From Clostridia bacterium (lineage in GTDB: Bacteria; Bacillota; Clostridia; TANB77; CAG-508), in contig JAAWOE010000013.1 of assembly GCA_022799315.1 (NCBI GenBank), positions 1-40,162 of the forward strand: a stretch of 40,162 bases of DNA, in the 5' to 3' direction. Position 1 is the stretch's first letter, and each line of letters starts with the position of its first letter. Position numbers and translations under genes: made by a program. This document shows, in pieces, positions 17,571 to 25,869 of this stretch. The notes under the pieces were generated by a model. That model had not been told where the DNA came from, searched no databases, and worked only from the letters and a program-made list of their open reading frames with translations.

Positions 17571-18302
17571 TTAATTATTATATATGGTTATAACTGTAAT
17601 ATTATCATATCCACCTAACTCATTTGCCTTGTTCACAAGTATCTCGCTAGTATTACTATTATCTTGTATTACTGTATTATATATTTCTTGTTCAGTAATC
17701 ATATTGGTTAACCCATCTGAGCATATTACAATTATGTCATCTTTCAAAAATCCTTTAACAGTAATATCTGGTTCAACAAAAGGCGTACAACCTAATGCTT
17801 TCATTAGCATATTCTTTTTAGGATGATGAATCGCTTCTTCTTTCGTTATTGTCCCATCATTTACTAATTCTTGTACATAACTATGATCCACAGTTAATTT
17901 TCTAATTATGTTCTTTCTAATTCTATATATTCTACTATCTCCTATATGTCCAATAAAAGCCTTATTATTATATATTAAACATACTTCTAAAGTAGTACCC
18001 ATATTTTCTAGTTCTTGGTTTTCTTTTGATTTTTCATATACTATCATATTAGCATATTCAACTGCATTTTTTATTAGAGCTAGTATATCTTCTCTTTCAT
18101 GAGGTATTTTATTAAAGTTGGATTCTATATAACTTTTAACAGCAGCTGTTGCAAGTCTACTTGCAATTTCTCCACCGTTATAGCCTCCCATACCATCTGC
18201 TAATATGTATAGTTTTAGAAAATCTTCACTACTTGATACATAGTAAAAGTCTTCATTATTTTGTCTTGCTTTTCCTACATCTGATTTAGCAAAAACTTTC
18301 AT
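17571..18302 (-). CDS. prpC: PP2C-type protein phosphatase
   Basis: 243 aa Mn-dependent phosphatase that reverses PrkC phosphorylation. Metal motifs: N-N-E-D-F near residue 15, D-G-M-G-G near 37, G-D-S-R near 120, C-S-D-G-L near 195 and G-G-Y-D-N-I at the C-terminus. ATG 18302 overlaps the recoded rlmN stop codon as ATGA, and its ribosome binding site AAGGAGG lies inside rlmN's last codons. This arrangement requires rlmN to be read past its CGG. Confidence 0.96.
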   Translation of the reverse strand: MKVFAKSDVGKARQNNEDFYYVSSSEDFLKLYILADGMGGYNGGEIASRLATAAVKSYIESNFNKIPHEREDILALIKNAVEYANMIVYEKSKENQELENMGTTLEVCLIYNNKAFIGHIGDSRIYRIRKNIIRKLTVDHSYVQELVNDGTITKEEAIHHPKKNMLMKALGCTPFVEPDITVKGFLKDDIIVICSDGLTNMITEQEIYNTVIQDNSNTSEILVNKANELGGYDNITVITIYNN

Positions 18303-19334
18303 TTTTCCTCCTTTTTTAGGTTCTTTCTTCTAAGTTGTCCGACATGCTGCATCTATATCTGAACCAAGTTCTCTTCTTACTGTTGCTACAATTCCATGAG
18401 CATTTAAGTAATCTCTAAATTTCATAATGTTTTCATTTGTACTTTTTGTAAATTGTCCATTTTCTATTTTGTTTATTGGTATTAAATTCACATGGCATAA
18501 CATGCCTTTTAATAATTCTACAAGTCCTTTTGCATCTTCTAAAGTTTCATTATTATCTTTTGCAAGTGCATATTCAAAAGATATTCTCTTATTTGTTTTT
18601 TCTATGTAATATTTACAAGCTTTCATCAATTCTTCTAAGTTATATCTGTTATTTATAGGCATCATTGCACTTCTTTTTTCATCTGTTGTTGCATGTAACG
18701 ATATAGATAATGTGCATTGTAAATCTTCGTTTGCAAAGTCATATATTCTTGGAACTAGCCCGCTTGTAGATATGCTAATATGACGTGCTCCTATATTTAG
18801 ACCTTTTTGATTATTTATAATTTTTACAGCATTTAATACATTATCATAATTATCAAATGGCTCTCCGATTCCCATAAACACAACATTTGATATTTTAACA
18901 CCTGCATCCCTTTGTACTGCAAGTAATTGTTCTACAATTTCTCCAGATGTTAAATTTCTTGCAAAATGAGCTCCAGTTGATGCACAAAATTTACATCCCA
19001 TTTTACAGCCAATTTGTGATGATACACATATAGTATACCCATGATGATAACTCATTAATACTGTTTCTATAGCATTTCCATCTAATACATCAAACAAGTA
19101 TTTTTTTGTTCCATCACTAGATTCTTGTTTTCTTAATATGTTATATACACACATTGTAAATTCTTGTTTTAACTTTTCTCTTAATTCTTTAGATAAATTG
19201 CTCATTTCATCAAAACTTGTAGTATTAGACTCATATATCCATTTAAATACTTGTTCTGCTCTATATGGCTTTTCTCCAAGTTTTACAAATTCTTGTTTTA
19301 GTTCATCTAAATTATAATCTTTAATATTTTTCAT
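18299..19334 (-). CDS. rlmN: 23S rRNA/tRNA adenine C2-methyltransferase RlmN, C-terminus reached by +1 shift at CGGA
   Basis: Radical SAM enzyme methylating A2503 of 23S rRNA and A37 of some tRNAs. It has the radical SAM motif C-K-F-C-A-S after G-C-K-M-G, G-I-G-E-P for SAM, and the conserved C-terminal methyl-carrier Cys in D-I-D-A-A-C. Codon 332 is CGG (18341-18339). The 0 frame ends three codons later as R-T-T-stop, while C-GGA gives the family's C-G-Q-L-R, then R-K-N and 6 more residues, stopping at TGA 18301-18299. That stop overlaps prpC's ATG. The joined protein is about 345 aa. Unlike the recG case, the break spares the catalytic core, so some activity may survive without recoding. Confidence 0.93.
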
Positions 19335-19459
19335 ATGTCATCTTTCTTTAAATCTTTTTTTACTATTTAACTTATATCATAAAGTACTTTTTTTTTCAAT
19401 ACATATGGTAAAATAAAACATTACTATATGTTCTATCGATAAAAACAATTATATGTAAT

Positions 19460-19486
19460 AAGGAGACAGCCAGTGGTTGTCTCCTT
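19460..19486 (-). terminator. ddh terminator
   Basis: AAGGAGACA (19460-19468) pairs with TGTCTCCTT (19478-19486), just after the ddh stop codon. The hairpin is followed on the - strand by ATTACATAT. Confidence 0.65.
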
Positions 19487-19494
19487 GTATTTTC

Positions 19495-20478
19495 TTATAG
19501 CATTTTTTTAATAACTTCATCTCTAGAATTAATATTTAACATTATAGGTGGAACATCAAGTACAGTCTTTGCGCCAGCCATTCCTTCTTGTTGCATTCTA
19601 TATGCTGCTCTTGCATATGCTACAAGTACAGAGCCTGTAAATTCTGGATTTGAATCAAGATTTAAAGAGTATTCGATTACTTGTTTATTTGAATCTCCTG
19701 TTACTCCACAAGAGATTACACTTCCGCCATGAGGTAACCCACTATGATTTTTATCTAATTCTTCTTGGCTAATAAAGTGTACTGTTGTATCATAATCTGC
19801 AAAATAATTTGGCATTGTTACAATTTCTTTTTCAATTGCTACTAAATCTGCTCCTTCTTCTGCTACAACAAAACATTCTCTTATGTGTTTTTCTCTAGTT
19901 GAAAGCTCTGGATTTTCACCATTTCTTACACGTTCCATTGCATTCGTAACTGGAATTGTATACTGACGTGCATCTTTAACACCTTTAATTCTACGGATTG
20001 CATCAGAATGTCCTTGGCTAACACCTTTACCCCAAAATGTATAAGTATGTGAATATGGTAAAATTGCATCTGCATATGCTCTCATAATTGAGAACATTCC
20101 AGGATCCCATCCAACTGAAATAATAGATACATTTCCGCCTTTTTTTGCTTCTACATCAACATGGTTTAAATATTCTGGTATTTTAGCATGTGTATCAAAA
20201 CTATCAACTGTATTAAAGTATTTTGCAAACTCAGGTACTTGAATAGGTAAATCTGTTGCTGAACCTCCACACATAATCATTACGTCTACTTTTTCCACCC
20301 ATTCCATTACTTCACTAATAGAAGCTACTTTTACAGATGTGTGTTTGCTCAATTCTTCTGGATTTCTCCTTGTAAAAATAACTATCAATTCCATATCATT
20401 ATTTTTCTCAATTTGCTTTTGTACTCCTTTTCCAAGGTTTCCATAACCACAAATTCCAATTCTAATTTTTTTATTCAT
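19495..20478 (-). CDS. ddh: meso-Diaminopimelate dehydrogenase
   Basis: 327 aa NADPH enzyme making meso-DAP from tetrahydrodipicolinate in one step. N-terminal Rossmann motif G-I-C-G-Y-G-N-L-G, then F-T-R-R-N-P, V-D-S-F-D-T-H, S-V-G-W-D-P-G-M-F and G-V-S-Q-G-H-S-D-A-I-R, all typical of Ddh. It is divergent from asd, which acts upstream in the same pathway. I looked for a lysine riboswitch in the intergenic region and saw none. Confidence 0.95.
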   Translation of the reverse strand: MNKKIRIGICGYGNLGKGVQKQIEKNNDMELIVIFTRRNPEELSKHTSVKVASISEVMEWVEKVDVMIMCGGSATDLPIQVPEFAKYFNTVDSFDTHAKIPEYLNHVDVEAKKGGNVSIISVGWDPGMFSIMRAYADAILPYSHTYTFWGKGVSQGHSDAIRRIKGVKDARQYTIPVTNAMERVRNGENPELSTREKHIRECFVVAEEGADLVAIEKEIVTMPNYFADYDTTVHFISQEELDKNHSGLPHGGSVISCGVTGDSNKQVIEYSLNLDSNPEFTGSVLVAYARAAYRMQQEGMAGAKTVLDVPPIMLNINSRDEVIKKML

Positions 20479-20528
20479 ACACTTTACCTCTTTTCTTATT
20501 TATTGGTTACTATATAGTTGATTAAATA

Positions 20529-20685
20529 AACATATAGTGATATAAAATTAAAAACTCCGTTCTCCAAGGCGTTTTAGTACAATTGGTTTTAAAAAATAAC
20601 ATAACACATTATACATAGAACAAGAAATATCGACGCTTTGCTCAGTATGGTCGAACTCGTTTTTACTTTTATATTACTATATGTT
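20529..20685. mobile_element. MITE-like element, family 1, older copy
   Basis: About 157 bp with inverted ends (AACATATAGTGATAT versus ATATTACTATATGTT) and a core related, in inverted orientation, to 36970-37132. Shared blocks are CCGTTCTCCAAGGCGTTTTA and CAGTATGGTCGAACTC. The ends have diverged more than in the other copy. It fills most of the ddh-asd intergenic region (20479-20838); no gene is seen there. Confidence 0.75.
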
Positions 20686-20838
20686 ATATTGATAAAAGCC
20701 ATTATACAATAACATTCATTTTATAATTTTTTAGAAAAATGTTTCTTTTGTCTTTTATTTATCATATAATAAATACATAAGTCAAGTGAGAATATAATTA
20801 TATTTTTGCTTTGTTGATCAAAAAGGTGTGATACATAT

Positions 20839-21837
20839 ATGAATGAAAAAAAATTAAGACTTGCTTTAGTTGGTGCTACTGGCCTAGTTGGTAGAACTGC
20901 AATTAAAGTTTTAGAAGAAAAAAACTTACCGATTGATGAATACGTTTTTTTTGCATCTAGCCACTCTTGTGGTAAAGAAATAGTATTTCAAGGTAAAAAT
21001 TATGTTGTTCGCGAATTAAAAGAAGACTCTTTTGATGAAGGATTTGATTTTGCAATTTTCTCTGCAGGTGGAGATACTGCAAAAAAATATGCACCAATTG
21101 CGGCATCACATGGCTGTATTGTTGTAGATAATAGTAGTGCATTTAGAATGGATAACGATGTTCCATTAGTTGTTCCAGAAGTTAACCCTGAAGAAATAAA
21201 AAACAATCACGGAATTATAGCAAACCCAAATTGTTCAACAATTCAAGCTGTTGTTCCATTAAAACCATTAGATGAAAAATACAAAATTAAAAGGATTGTG
21301 TATTCTACTTATCAAGCTGTTTCAGGAGCAGGTCAAAAAGGTGTGGATGATTTAGAAAATGGAATAAAAGGATTACCAAATAAAAAATTTCCTCATCCAA
21401 TTTTTAATAATTGTCTTCCACATATTGATGTGTTTTTAGAAAATGGTTATACAAAAGAAGAAGAAAAAATGATTAATGAAACAAGAAAAATTTTAAAAAG
21501 ACCTGATTTAAAAATAACTGCAACTACTGTAAGAGTTCCTGTTATAAATTGCCATAGTGAAAGTATAAATATTGAGTTTGAAAATAGTTTTGATTTAGGA
21601 GATGTAATTTCTACTTTAAAAAATTTCCCTGGAATTATTGTAGAAGATGATGTAGAAAATAATGTGTACCCTCTTGCAACAAATTCAACTGGTTATGATG
21701 AAGTTTTTGTTGGTAGAATTCGTAGAGATTATAGTGTAGAAAATGGTATAAATATATGGGTTGTTGCAGACAACATAAGAAAAGGTGCTGCATCAAATGC
21801 TATACAAATAGTTGAAAAGTTAATTGAAAATATGTAA
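20839..21837 (+). CDS. asd: Aspartate-semialdehyde dehydrogenase
   Basis: 332 aa. Reduces aspartyl phosphate in the pathway to Lys, DAP, Thr and Met. N-terminal NADP motif G-A-T-G-L-V-G; S-S-A-F-R-M; catalytic Cys in N-P-N-C-S-T-I-Q; R-V-P-V-I-N-C-H-S-E containing the substrate-binding residues. AAAAGGTGTG precedes ATG 20839. It is the only + strand gene of this central block and is divergent from ddh. Confidence 0.96.
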   Translation: MNEKKLRLALVGATGLVGRTAIKVLEEKNLPIDEYVFFASSHSCGKEIVFQGKNYVVRELKEDSFDEGFDFAIFSAGGDTAKKYAPIAASHGCIVVDNSSAFRMDNDVPLVVPEVNPEEIKNNHGIIANPNCSTIQAVVPLKPLDEKYKIKRIVYSTYQAVSGAGQKGVDDLENGIKGLPNKKFPHPIFNNCLPHIDVFLENGYTKEEEKMINETRKILKRPDLKITATTVRVPVINCHSESINIEFENSFDLGDVISTLKNFPGIIVEDDVENNVYPLATNSTGYDEVFVGRIRRDYSVENGINIWVVADNIRKGAASNAIQIVEKLIENM

Positions 21838-21850
21838 TGATGAAAAATAT

Positions 21851-21871
21851 AAGGCGGGAATCCCCGCCTAT
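21851..21871. terminator. Shared hairpin of asd and islet gene B
   Basis: AGGCGGG-AATC-CCCGCCT, about 21852-21869, followed by ATTTTC on the + strand. It contains the stop codon of the cupin gene. GC-rich like the other islet hairpins. Confidence 0.75.
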
Positions 21872-22224
21872 TTTCTTTTGACAAACCGAAGAACCGATTC
21901 GCCATCAGCCAGATTTATGCAGTCGTGCATTTCGCCCTTCTTGCAGACCATGGTATCACCAGGTTCATATACGACTCCGTTAGACATAACTCTTCCAGAT
22001 AACACCGTATAGGTTTCTGAGTCGTTATCGTGAGGATGCATACCTATTGTTGCACCATCTCCCATAACAACTTTACCTGCATCGGTTACTCTCGAGTCCG
22101 GATGCTTTACCCGATCTGTATAGACTACACACACCCCAAGTCCACCCTTCAGGTTTGGCTTAACCTGCCTAAAAATCCGACCTTCTAAAGCCATTTTTTC
22201 CAAATTCACTACAAGTTTGTTCAT
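21868..22224 (-). CDS. Islet gene B: cupin-domain protein, higher GC, early CGG
   Basis: 118 aa. I chose ATG 22224 (AAGGAGG before it) over longer in-frame starts. A single cupin barrel: G-M-H-P-H-D-N-D-S-E-T-Y-T (metal-binding His and Glu) and E-P-G-D-T-M-V-C-K-K-G-E-M-H-D (second motif). The ligand or substrate is unknown. Codon use is GC-richer than the neighbours. Three CGG codons are in frame: codon 16 (22179-22177) in G-R-I-F, one in D-R-V and one near the end in L-R-F. All make sense as Arg. A +1 shift at codon 16 stops after about nine more residues. Confidence 0.88.
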   Translation of the reverse strand: MNKLVVNLEKMALEGRIFRQVKPNLKGGLGVCVVYTDRVKHPDSRVTDAGKVVMGDGATIGMHPHDNDSETYTVLSGRVMSNGVVYEPGDTMVCKKGEMHDCINLADGESVLRFVKRK

Positions 22225-22275
22225 AATTGTCCTCCTTCTTATTCTCTGGATTAATGGGTTTTTATAACTATTCAT

Positions 22276-22304
22276 ATTATAACATAATTTTCGCTTTTTG
22301 TAAA
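22276..22304 (-). promoter_or_regulatory. Promoter of islet gene B
   Basis: TTTACA (22304-22299), 17 bases, TATAAT (22281-22276). It separates the cupin gene from the upstream iscU transcript. Confidence 0.75.
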
Positions 22305-22318
22305 CTTTGGTACTTGCT

Positions 22319-22751
22319 CTACCCTGCTAGTGTGCAACCTGAGCAATGTGAAGTTTGCTTTTTCTCTAGTTTGCTTATATCTTTTCCTATTTTTTTATAA
22401 TAATCTATTATCGCCATTTGTAGTGTTTCTTCTGCAAGTACAGAACAATGTAATTTTACTTCTGGAAGTCCGGTCTAATGCTTCTACAACTGTTTTGTTT
22501 GAAAGTTTTAACGCATCTTCTATCGTTTTTCCTTTTATTAGTTCTGTTGTAATACTGCTGGTTGCAATAGCTGCTGCACATCCAAAGGTTTTAAATTTCA
22601 CATCTACAATTATATCATTTTCTATTTTTAAATAGATTTTCATTATATCTCCACACACAGGATTTCCCGCTTCACCTATTCCATCTGCATTTTCGATTTC
22701 TCCAACATTTCTTGGATTTGTAAAATGGTCAATAACTTTTTCTGAATACAT
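22319..22751 (-). CDS. iscU: Fe-S cluster scaffold IscU/NifU-like, frame joined by +1 shift at CGGA
   Basis: Scaffold on which IscS-derived sulfur and iron form Fe-S clusters. ATG 22751 begins M-Y-S-E-K-V-I-D-H-F. The ligands G-N-P-V-C-G-D and F-G-C-A-A-A-I-A-T-S-S lie upstream of the break. Codon 94 is CGG (22472-22470), after A-L-D. The 0 frame continues as nonsense for about 25 codons. Reading C-GGA gives the family's D-G-L-P-E-V-K-L-H-C-S-V-L-A-E-E-T-L, including the third cluster Cys, and ends H-C-S-G-C-T-L-A-G at 22319. The joined length is about 143 aa. Without recoding the third cluster ligand is lost. It lies 15 bases downstream of iscS. Confidence 0.92.
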
Positions 22752-22766
22752 ACATTTTTCCTTCTT

Positions 22767-23942
22767 TCACTTTTCACTTTTTTCCTCGTATAGTGGCGAC
22801 ATATGTCTTAATTTTTCAACTATTTCCACTAATGTCTCTACTAAAAAATCCACATCACTTTTAGAGTTATCATCTCCAAATGTAACTCGTAATGAACCAT
22901 GTGCAATTTCATGTGGCAATCCTATTGCTAAAAGTACATGTGATGGATCAAGTGAGCCTGATGTACATGCCGAACCACTTGAAGCACATATTCCCCTTGC
23001 ATCTAAATATAGAAGCAGTGATTCTCCTTCTATAAATTCAAACGATATATTGGCATTTCCTGGTAATCTTTTTGTTCTATGCCCATTTATTTTAATATCT
23101 GGTATTTTTTCTTCTACTTGTGAAAAATAGTAATCTCTTAAATCTGTTAATTTCTTATTATACTCATCAAAGTTTTCATATGCTAATTCGATTGCTTTTC
23201 CTAAGCCTACAATTCCTGCAACATTTTCTGTTCCTGCCCTCATATTTCTTTCTTGATGTCCACCGTCTTGTATTTTTTCGAATTTCACTCCGCTTCTTAC
23301 ATACAATGCTCCCATTCCTTTTGGTCCATAAAATTTATGCGCAGACATTGAAAGTAAATCTATATTTAATTCATTTACATTTATTCTAACATTTCCTATA
23401 GCTTGCACTGCATCTGTGTGAAAGTATATATTATATCTTTTTGCTATTTCACCTATTTCCTTAATTGGCTGTATTGTTCCTATTTCATTATTTGCAAACA
23501 TAACACTAATTAATATTGTTTGTGGAGTAATTGATTCTTCTAATTCCTTCAAATTAATTAAACCTTCATTATCCACATTTAGATAAGTTACTCTAAATCC
23601 TTCTCGTTCTAAATGCTGGCATGTATGAAGAACTGCTGGATGTTCTATTTTGGTTGTAATTATATGGTTTCCTTTTTCTTTGTTTGCAAACGCTACTCCT
23701 TTTATAGCTAGGTTGTCGCTTTCACTTCCACATGAAGTAAAATATATTTCTTTTGCCTCTGTTCCAATTGCATATGCTACTTTATGTCTTGATTCTTCTA
23801 CTGCTTTTTTAGATTTTCTTCCTATACTGTAAATTGATGATGCATTACCATAGTTTAATGTAAAATATGGTAACATTTCTTTTAATACTTCCTCTTTTGT
23901 TGCAGTTGTAGCAGCATGGTCAAAATATCTTATTTTTTCCAT
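22767..23942 (-). CDS. iscS: Cysteine desulfurase
   Basis: 391 aa PLP enzyme (NifS/IscS class V aminotransferase fold) that supplies sulfur for Fe-S clusters and tRNA thiolation. It begins Y-F-D-H-A-A-T-T; PLP Lys in S-A-H-K-F-Y-G-P-K-G; active-site Cys in S-S-G-S-A-C-T-S-G; R-V-T-F-G near the end. No frame problem. It forms a two-gene operon with iscU. Confidence 0.95.
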   Translation of the reverse strand: MEKIRYFDHAATTATKEEVLKEMLPYFTLNYGNASSIYSIGRKSKKAVEESRHKVAYAIGTEAKEIYFTSCGSESDNLAIKGVAFANKEKGNHIITTKIEHPAVLHTCQHLEREGFRVTYLNVDNEGLINLKELEESITPQTILISVMFANNEIGTIQPIKEIGEIAKRYNIYFHTDAVQAIGNVRINVNELNIDLLSMSAHKFYGPKGMGALYVRSGVKFEKIQDGGHQERNMRAGTENVAGIVGLGKAIELAYENFDEYNKKLTDLRDYYFSQVEEKIPDIKINGHRTKRLPGNANISFEFIEGESLLLYLDARGICASSGSACTSGSLDPSHVLLAIGLPHEIAHGSLRVTFGDDNSKSDVDFLVETLVEIVEKLRHMSPLYEEKSEK

Positions 23943-24002
23943 TTATTTTCCTCTTTTCTTTTTTACTTTTTATATATTATTATATGGAAAAACTGTTAAA
24001 AA

Positions 24003-24033
24003 AATACTAATAAGCATTACACTTATTAGTATT
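24003..24033. terminator. Bidirectional terminator
   Basis: AATACTAATAAG (24003-24014) and CTTATTAGTATT (24022-24033), a perfect 12-bp stem ending the 252-aa gene on the - strand. Confidence 0.8.
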
Positions 24034-24038
24034 TTTTC

Positions 24039-24797
24039 TTATTCTATTACGTCTCCTGATAATGTTAGATTGTAGTATTCTTTATTTTTTTCGTCTTGCG
24101 AATTTTCTTGTTCTTGTATATTATTTACTATTTGTCTATTCACTTTTGCAAATTCATTAGTGTCAGTTACTACTGGACAAATAGGTCCATCTATAAACTC
24201 TAAGTTCATATCTTCATTTTTTTCACTGTTTAACTCTTGTTCTATTTCTTGTATGTAGCTTTCTACTTCTTCTCTAATTATGTCGTTTTCATTTTTCTTA
24301 AATACATTTTGTTCAGTTGTTTCTACATGATGACTTATAATTCTATTGCAATATACTCTTAAAGAATCCCAATCTATATTAAACTCTCTTTTTCTCATTT
24401 CATATTCTACGTTTTGGAACATTTCTTGTAATCTATCTTTTAATATAAATTGTCTTCTTGAATTCTCTTCTACATGTTCTTGCTGTTCTTCTCTTTGTTT
24501 TACTTCGTTAATTTCTTTACCTTCTTCTAGCCCTCTTCTTATTCTTATAATTCTTTCGTATATTCTTTGAACAGCATCTGCTGAAGATAATTCTATTTCT
24601 TCATGCATAGGATTAAATTCAAAATATTCACTATATTTTTCTAAAATACTTGGGAGTATATTTACAAACTCTCTAATAATTTTTTCATGTTCTATCGCTA
24701 AATCTTTACTTTCCTTATCTTGTAACTTAGTATTAACTTTTGATTGCATCTTTTGTAAATACTCCCTTGTTAATTCTTCTAATCTTTCTATTGTCAT
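24039..24797 (-). CDS. Unknown charged coiled-coil protein
   Basis: 252 aa from ATG 24797 (AGAGGTGG before it). Strongly charged, Glu/Gln/Lys-rich and helical, with likely coiled coils around residues 70-150 (R-I-R-R-G-L-E-E-G-K-E). A short hydrophobic motif L-E-F-I-D-G-P-I-C-P-V-V lies near residue 200. No membrane segment and no enzymatic motif. Base composition is the same as the neighbours, so it is native; function unknown. Confidence 0.75.
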   Translation of the reverse strand: MTIERLEELTREYLQKMQSKVNTKLQDKESKDLAIEHEKIIREFVNILPSILEKYSEYFEFNPMHEEIELSSADAVQRIYERIIRIRRGLEEGKEINEVKQREEQQEHVEENSRRQFILKDRLQEMFQNVEYEMRKREFNIDWDSLRVYCNRIISHHVETTEQNVFKKNENDIIREEVESYIQEIEQELNSEKNEDMNLEFIDGPICPVVTDTNEFAKVNRQIVNNIQEQENSQDEKNKEYYNLTLSGDVIE

Positions 24798-24863
24798 TTG
24801 TACCACCTCTTTTTATTTATCTCTTCTTATATTATACTATTTTATGAAAATAAATGCAAATCA

Positions 24864-24897
24864 ATAGACGGGAATGAAATATTTCATCCCCGTCTAT
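24864..24897 (-). terminator. Hairpin ending islet gene C
   Basis: ATAGACGGG (24864-24872) pairs with CCCGTCTAT (24889-24897), with an inner GATGAAA/TTTCATC-type extension, making a long stem. Followed on the - strand by TGATTTGC. Confidence 0.75.
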
Positions 24898-24922
24898 CCT
24901 ACTTCTGATACAAAAAGCAAAA

Positions 24923-25675
24923 CTACGGAATGTTTACGAAGTGTTTTTCCATAAACTCAGTAAAGTCCGCCTTAATGTCTTCGAGCTTTTGCTCCTCCGC
25001 CTTGGATGCACTGGTTTTCAGATAATGGTTGATTGTTGTCACGACATTTGCATAATACTTTGTTAAGATTTTGCAAAGCGGTACCACGTCCAGCTTCACA
25101 TTCTCAGTATTAATAATAAAACACAGGTCATGATACGAAATCTCTTTCTGAAAGCCAGAGTTTACTGTTTTCATTGAAATAAATTTCTCCAGAATCTTGA
25201 AGTATTCCTCAGACTTCGCTTTCTTCTGGTATTTCAGCAGCCTGTACTCCCACAAAAGAACCTCCTGTGATTTGTTTTGAAAGCTTACAAAATCCTCCAT
25301 GAGCTGGACCGCCTGCTTCATTTTCCAAAAGCCTCTTAAGTCATACGGAATCTGTATGTCTTCTTTAGAGAACTCCGCCTGCATCTCCAGTTCATACAAA
25401 GTTACACAAAAGCAAATAGGAACCGCACGAACCCGCAGTTTTCTGTTCAGCTTCATCGGCTGATAGAAGATACTGTAGGTTTGACTGCCAAATGCAATGT
25501 CCGGTTTTGTCTCCTGAAAATCCAACCCTAATATCATACGTCTTACTTCTAACAACTTGATTTTCTTCTCCAGATTATCTTCTGCTGGTATTTTCTCTTC
25601 TAATGGCTCGCCATACTTCTTCCGTATCTCTTGGACTTTGAGAACGGTTTGTTGAAACTTTTGCTTATTGTTCAT
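24923..25675 (-). CDS. Islet gene C: unknown 250-aa protein, higher GC, early CGG
   Basis: I chose ATG 25675 (AGGAGG before it) over an ATG 32 codons upstream in AT-rich leader DNA. A soluble, helix-rich protein with many Lys, Glu and aromatic residues. Landmarks are Y-G-E-P-L-E-E-K-I-P near the start, an aromatic middle (Y-S-I-F-Y-Q-P-M-K), and F-T-E-F-M-E-K-H-F at the end. No family recognised. Codons are rich in CTG, GCC and TCC compared with the host genes. CGG is in frame at codon 18 (25624-25622, I-R-K-K) and again in L-R-V-R. A +1 shift at codon 18 stops after about eight residues. Confidence 0.8.
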   Translation of the reverse strand: MNNKQKFQQTVLKVQEIRKKYGEPLEEKIPAEDNLEKKIKLLEVRRMILGLDFQETKPDIAFGSQTYSIFYQPMKLNRKLRVRAVPICFCVTLYELEMQAEFSKEDIQIPYDLRGFWKMKQAVQLMEDFVSFQNKSQEVLLWEYRLLKYQKKAKSEEYFKILEKFISMKTVNSGFQKEISYHDLCFIINTENVKLDVVPLCKILTKYYANVVTTINHYLKTSASKAEEQKLEDIKADFTEFMEKHFVNIP

Positions 25676-25742
25676 GCTTTTTCCTCCTATTATTAGAAAA
25701 TTTTTGTTACAAACCTTTATTGGTTTTTTATGTCTACTATGT

Positions 25743-25771
25743 ATTGTACTATATTTTGCCACATTCGTCAA
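25743..25771 (-). promoter_or_regulatory. Promoter of islet gene C
   Basis: TTGACG (25771-25766), 17 bases, TACAAT (25748-25743). Confidence 0.65.
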
Positions 25772-25773
25772 AT

Positions 25774-25855
25774 AAGCAGTAAAGATTATTTCTTTACTGC
25801 TTATTTATACTATATAATTTAAATTTGATGTGTATGGGCGTTCTTGAACGCCCAT
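25774..25855. terminator. Two hairpins between ileS and islet gene C
   Basis: AAGCAGTAAAG (25774-25784) pairs with CTTTACTGCTT (25792-25802). ATGGGCGTTC (25834-25843) pairs with GAACGCCCAT (25846-25855). Both lie just after ileS on the - strand and can end its transcript. Confidence 0.65.
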
Positions 25856-25869
25856 ATGGAAATCACATT

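Noticed and set aside
20479-20838. Lysine riboswitch between ddh and asd
   Set aside because: No matching conserved core was seen; the space is occupied by a MITE-like element.
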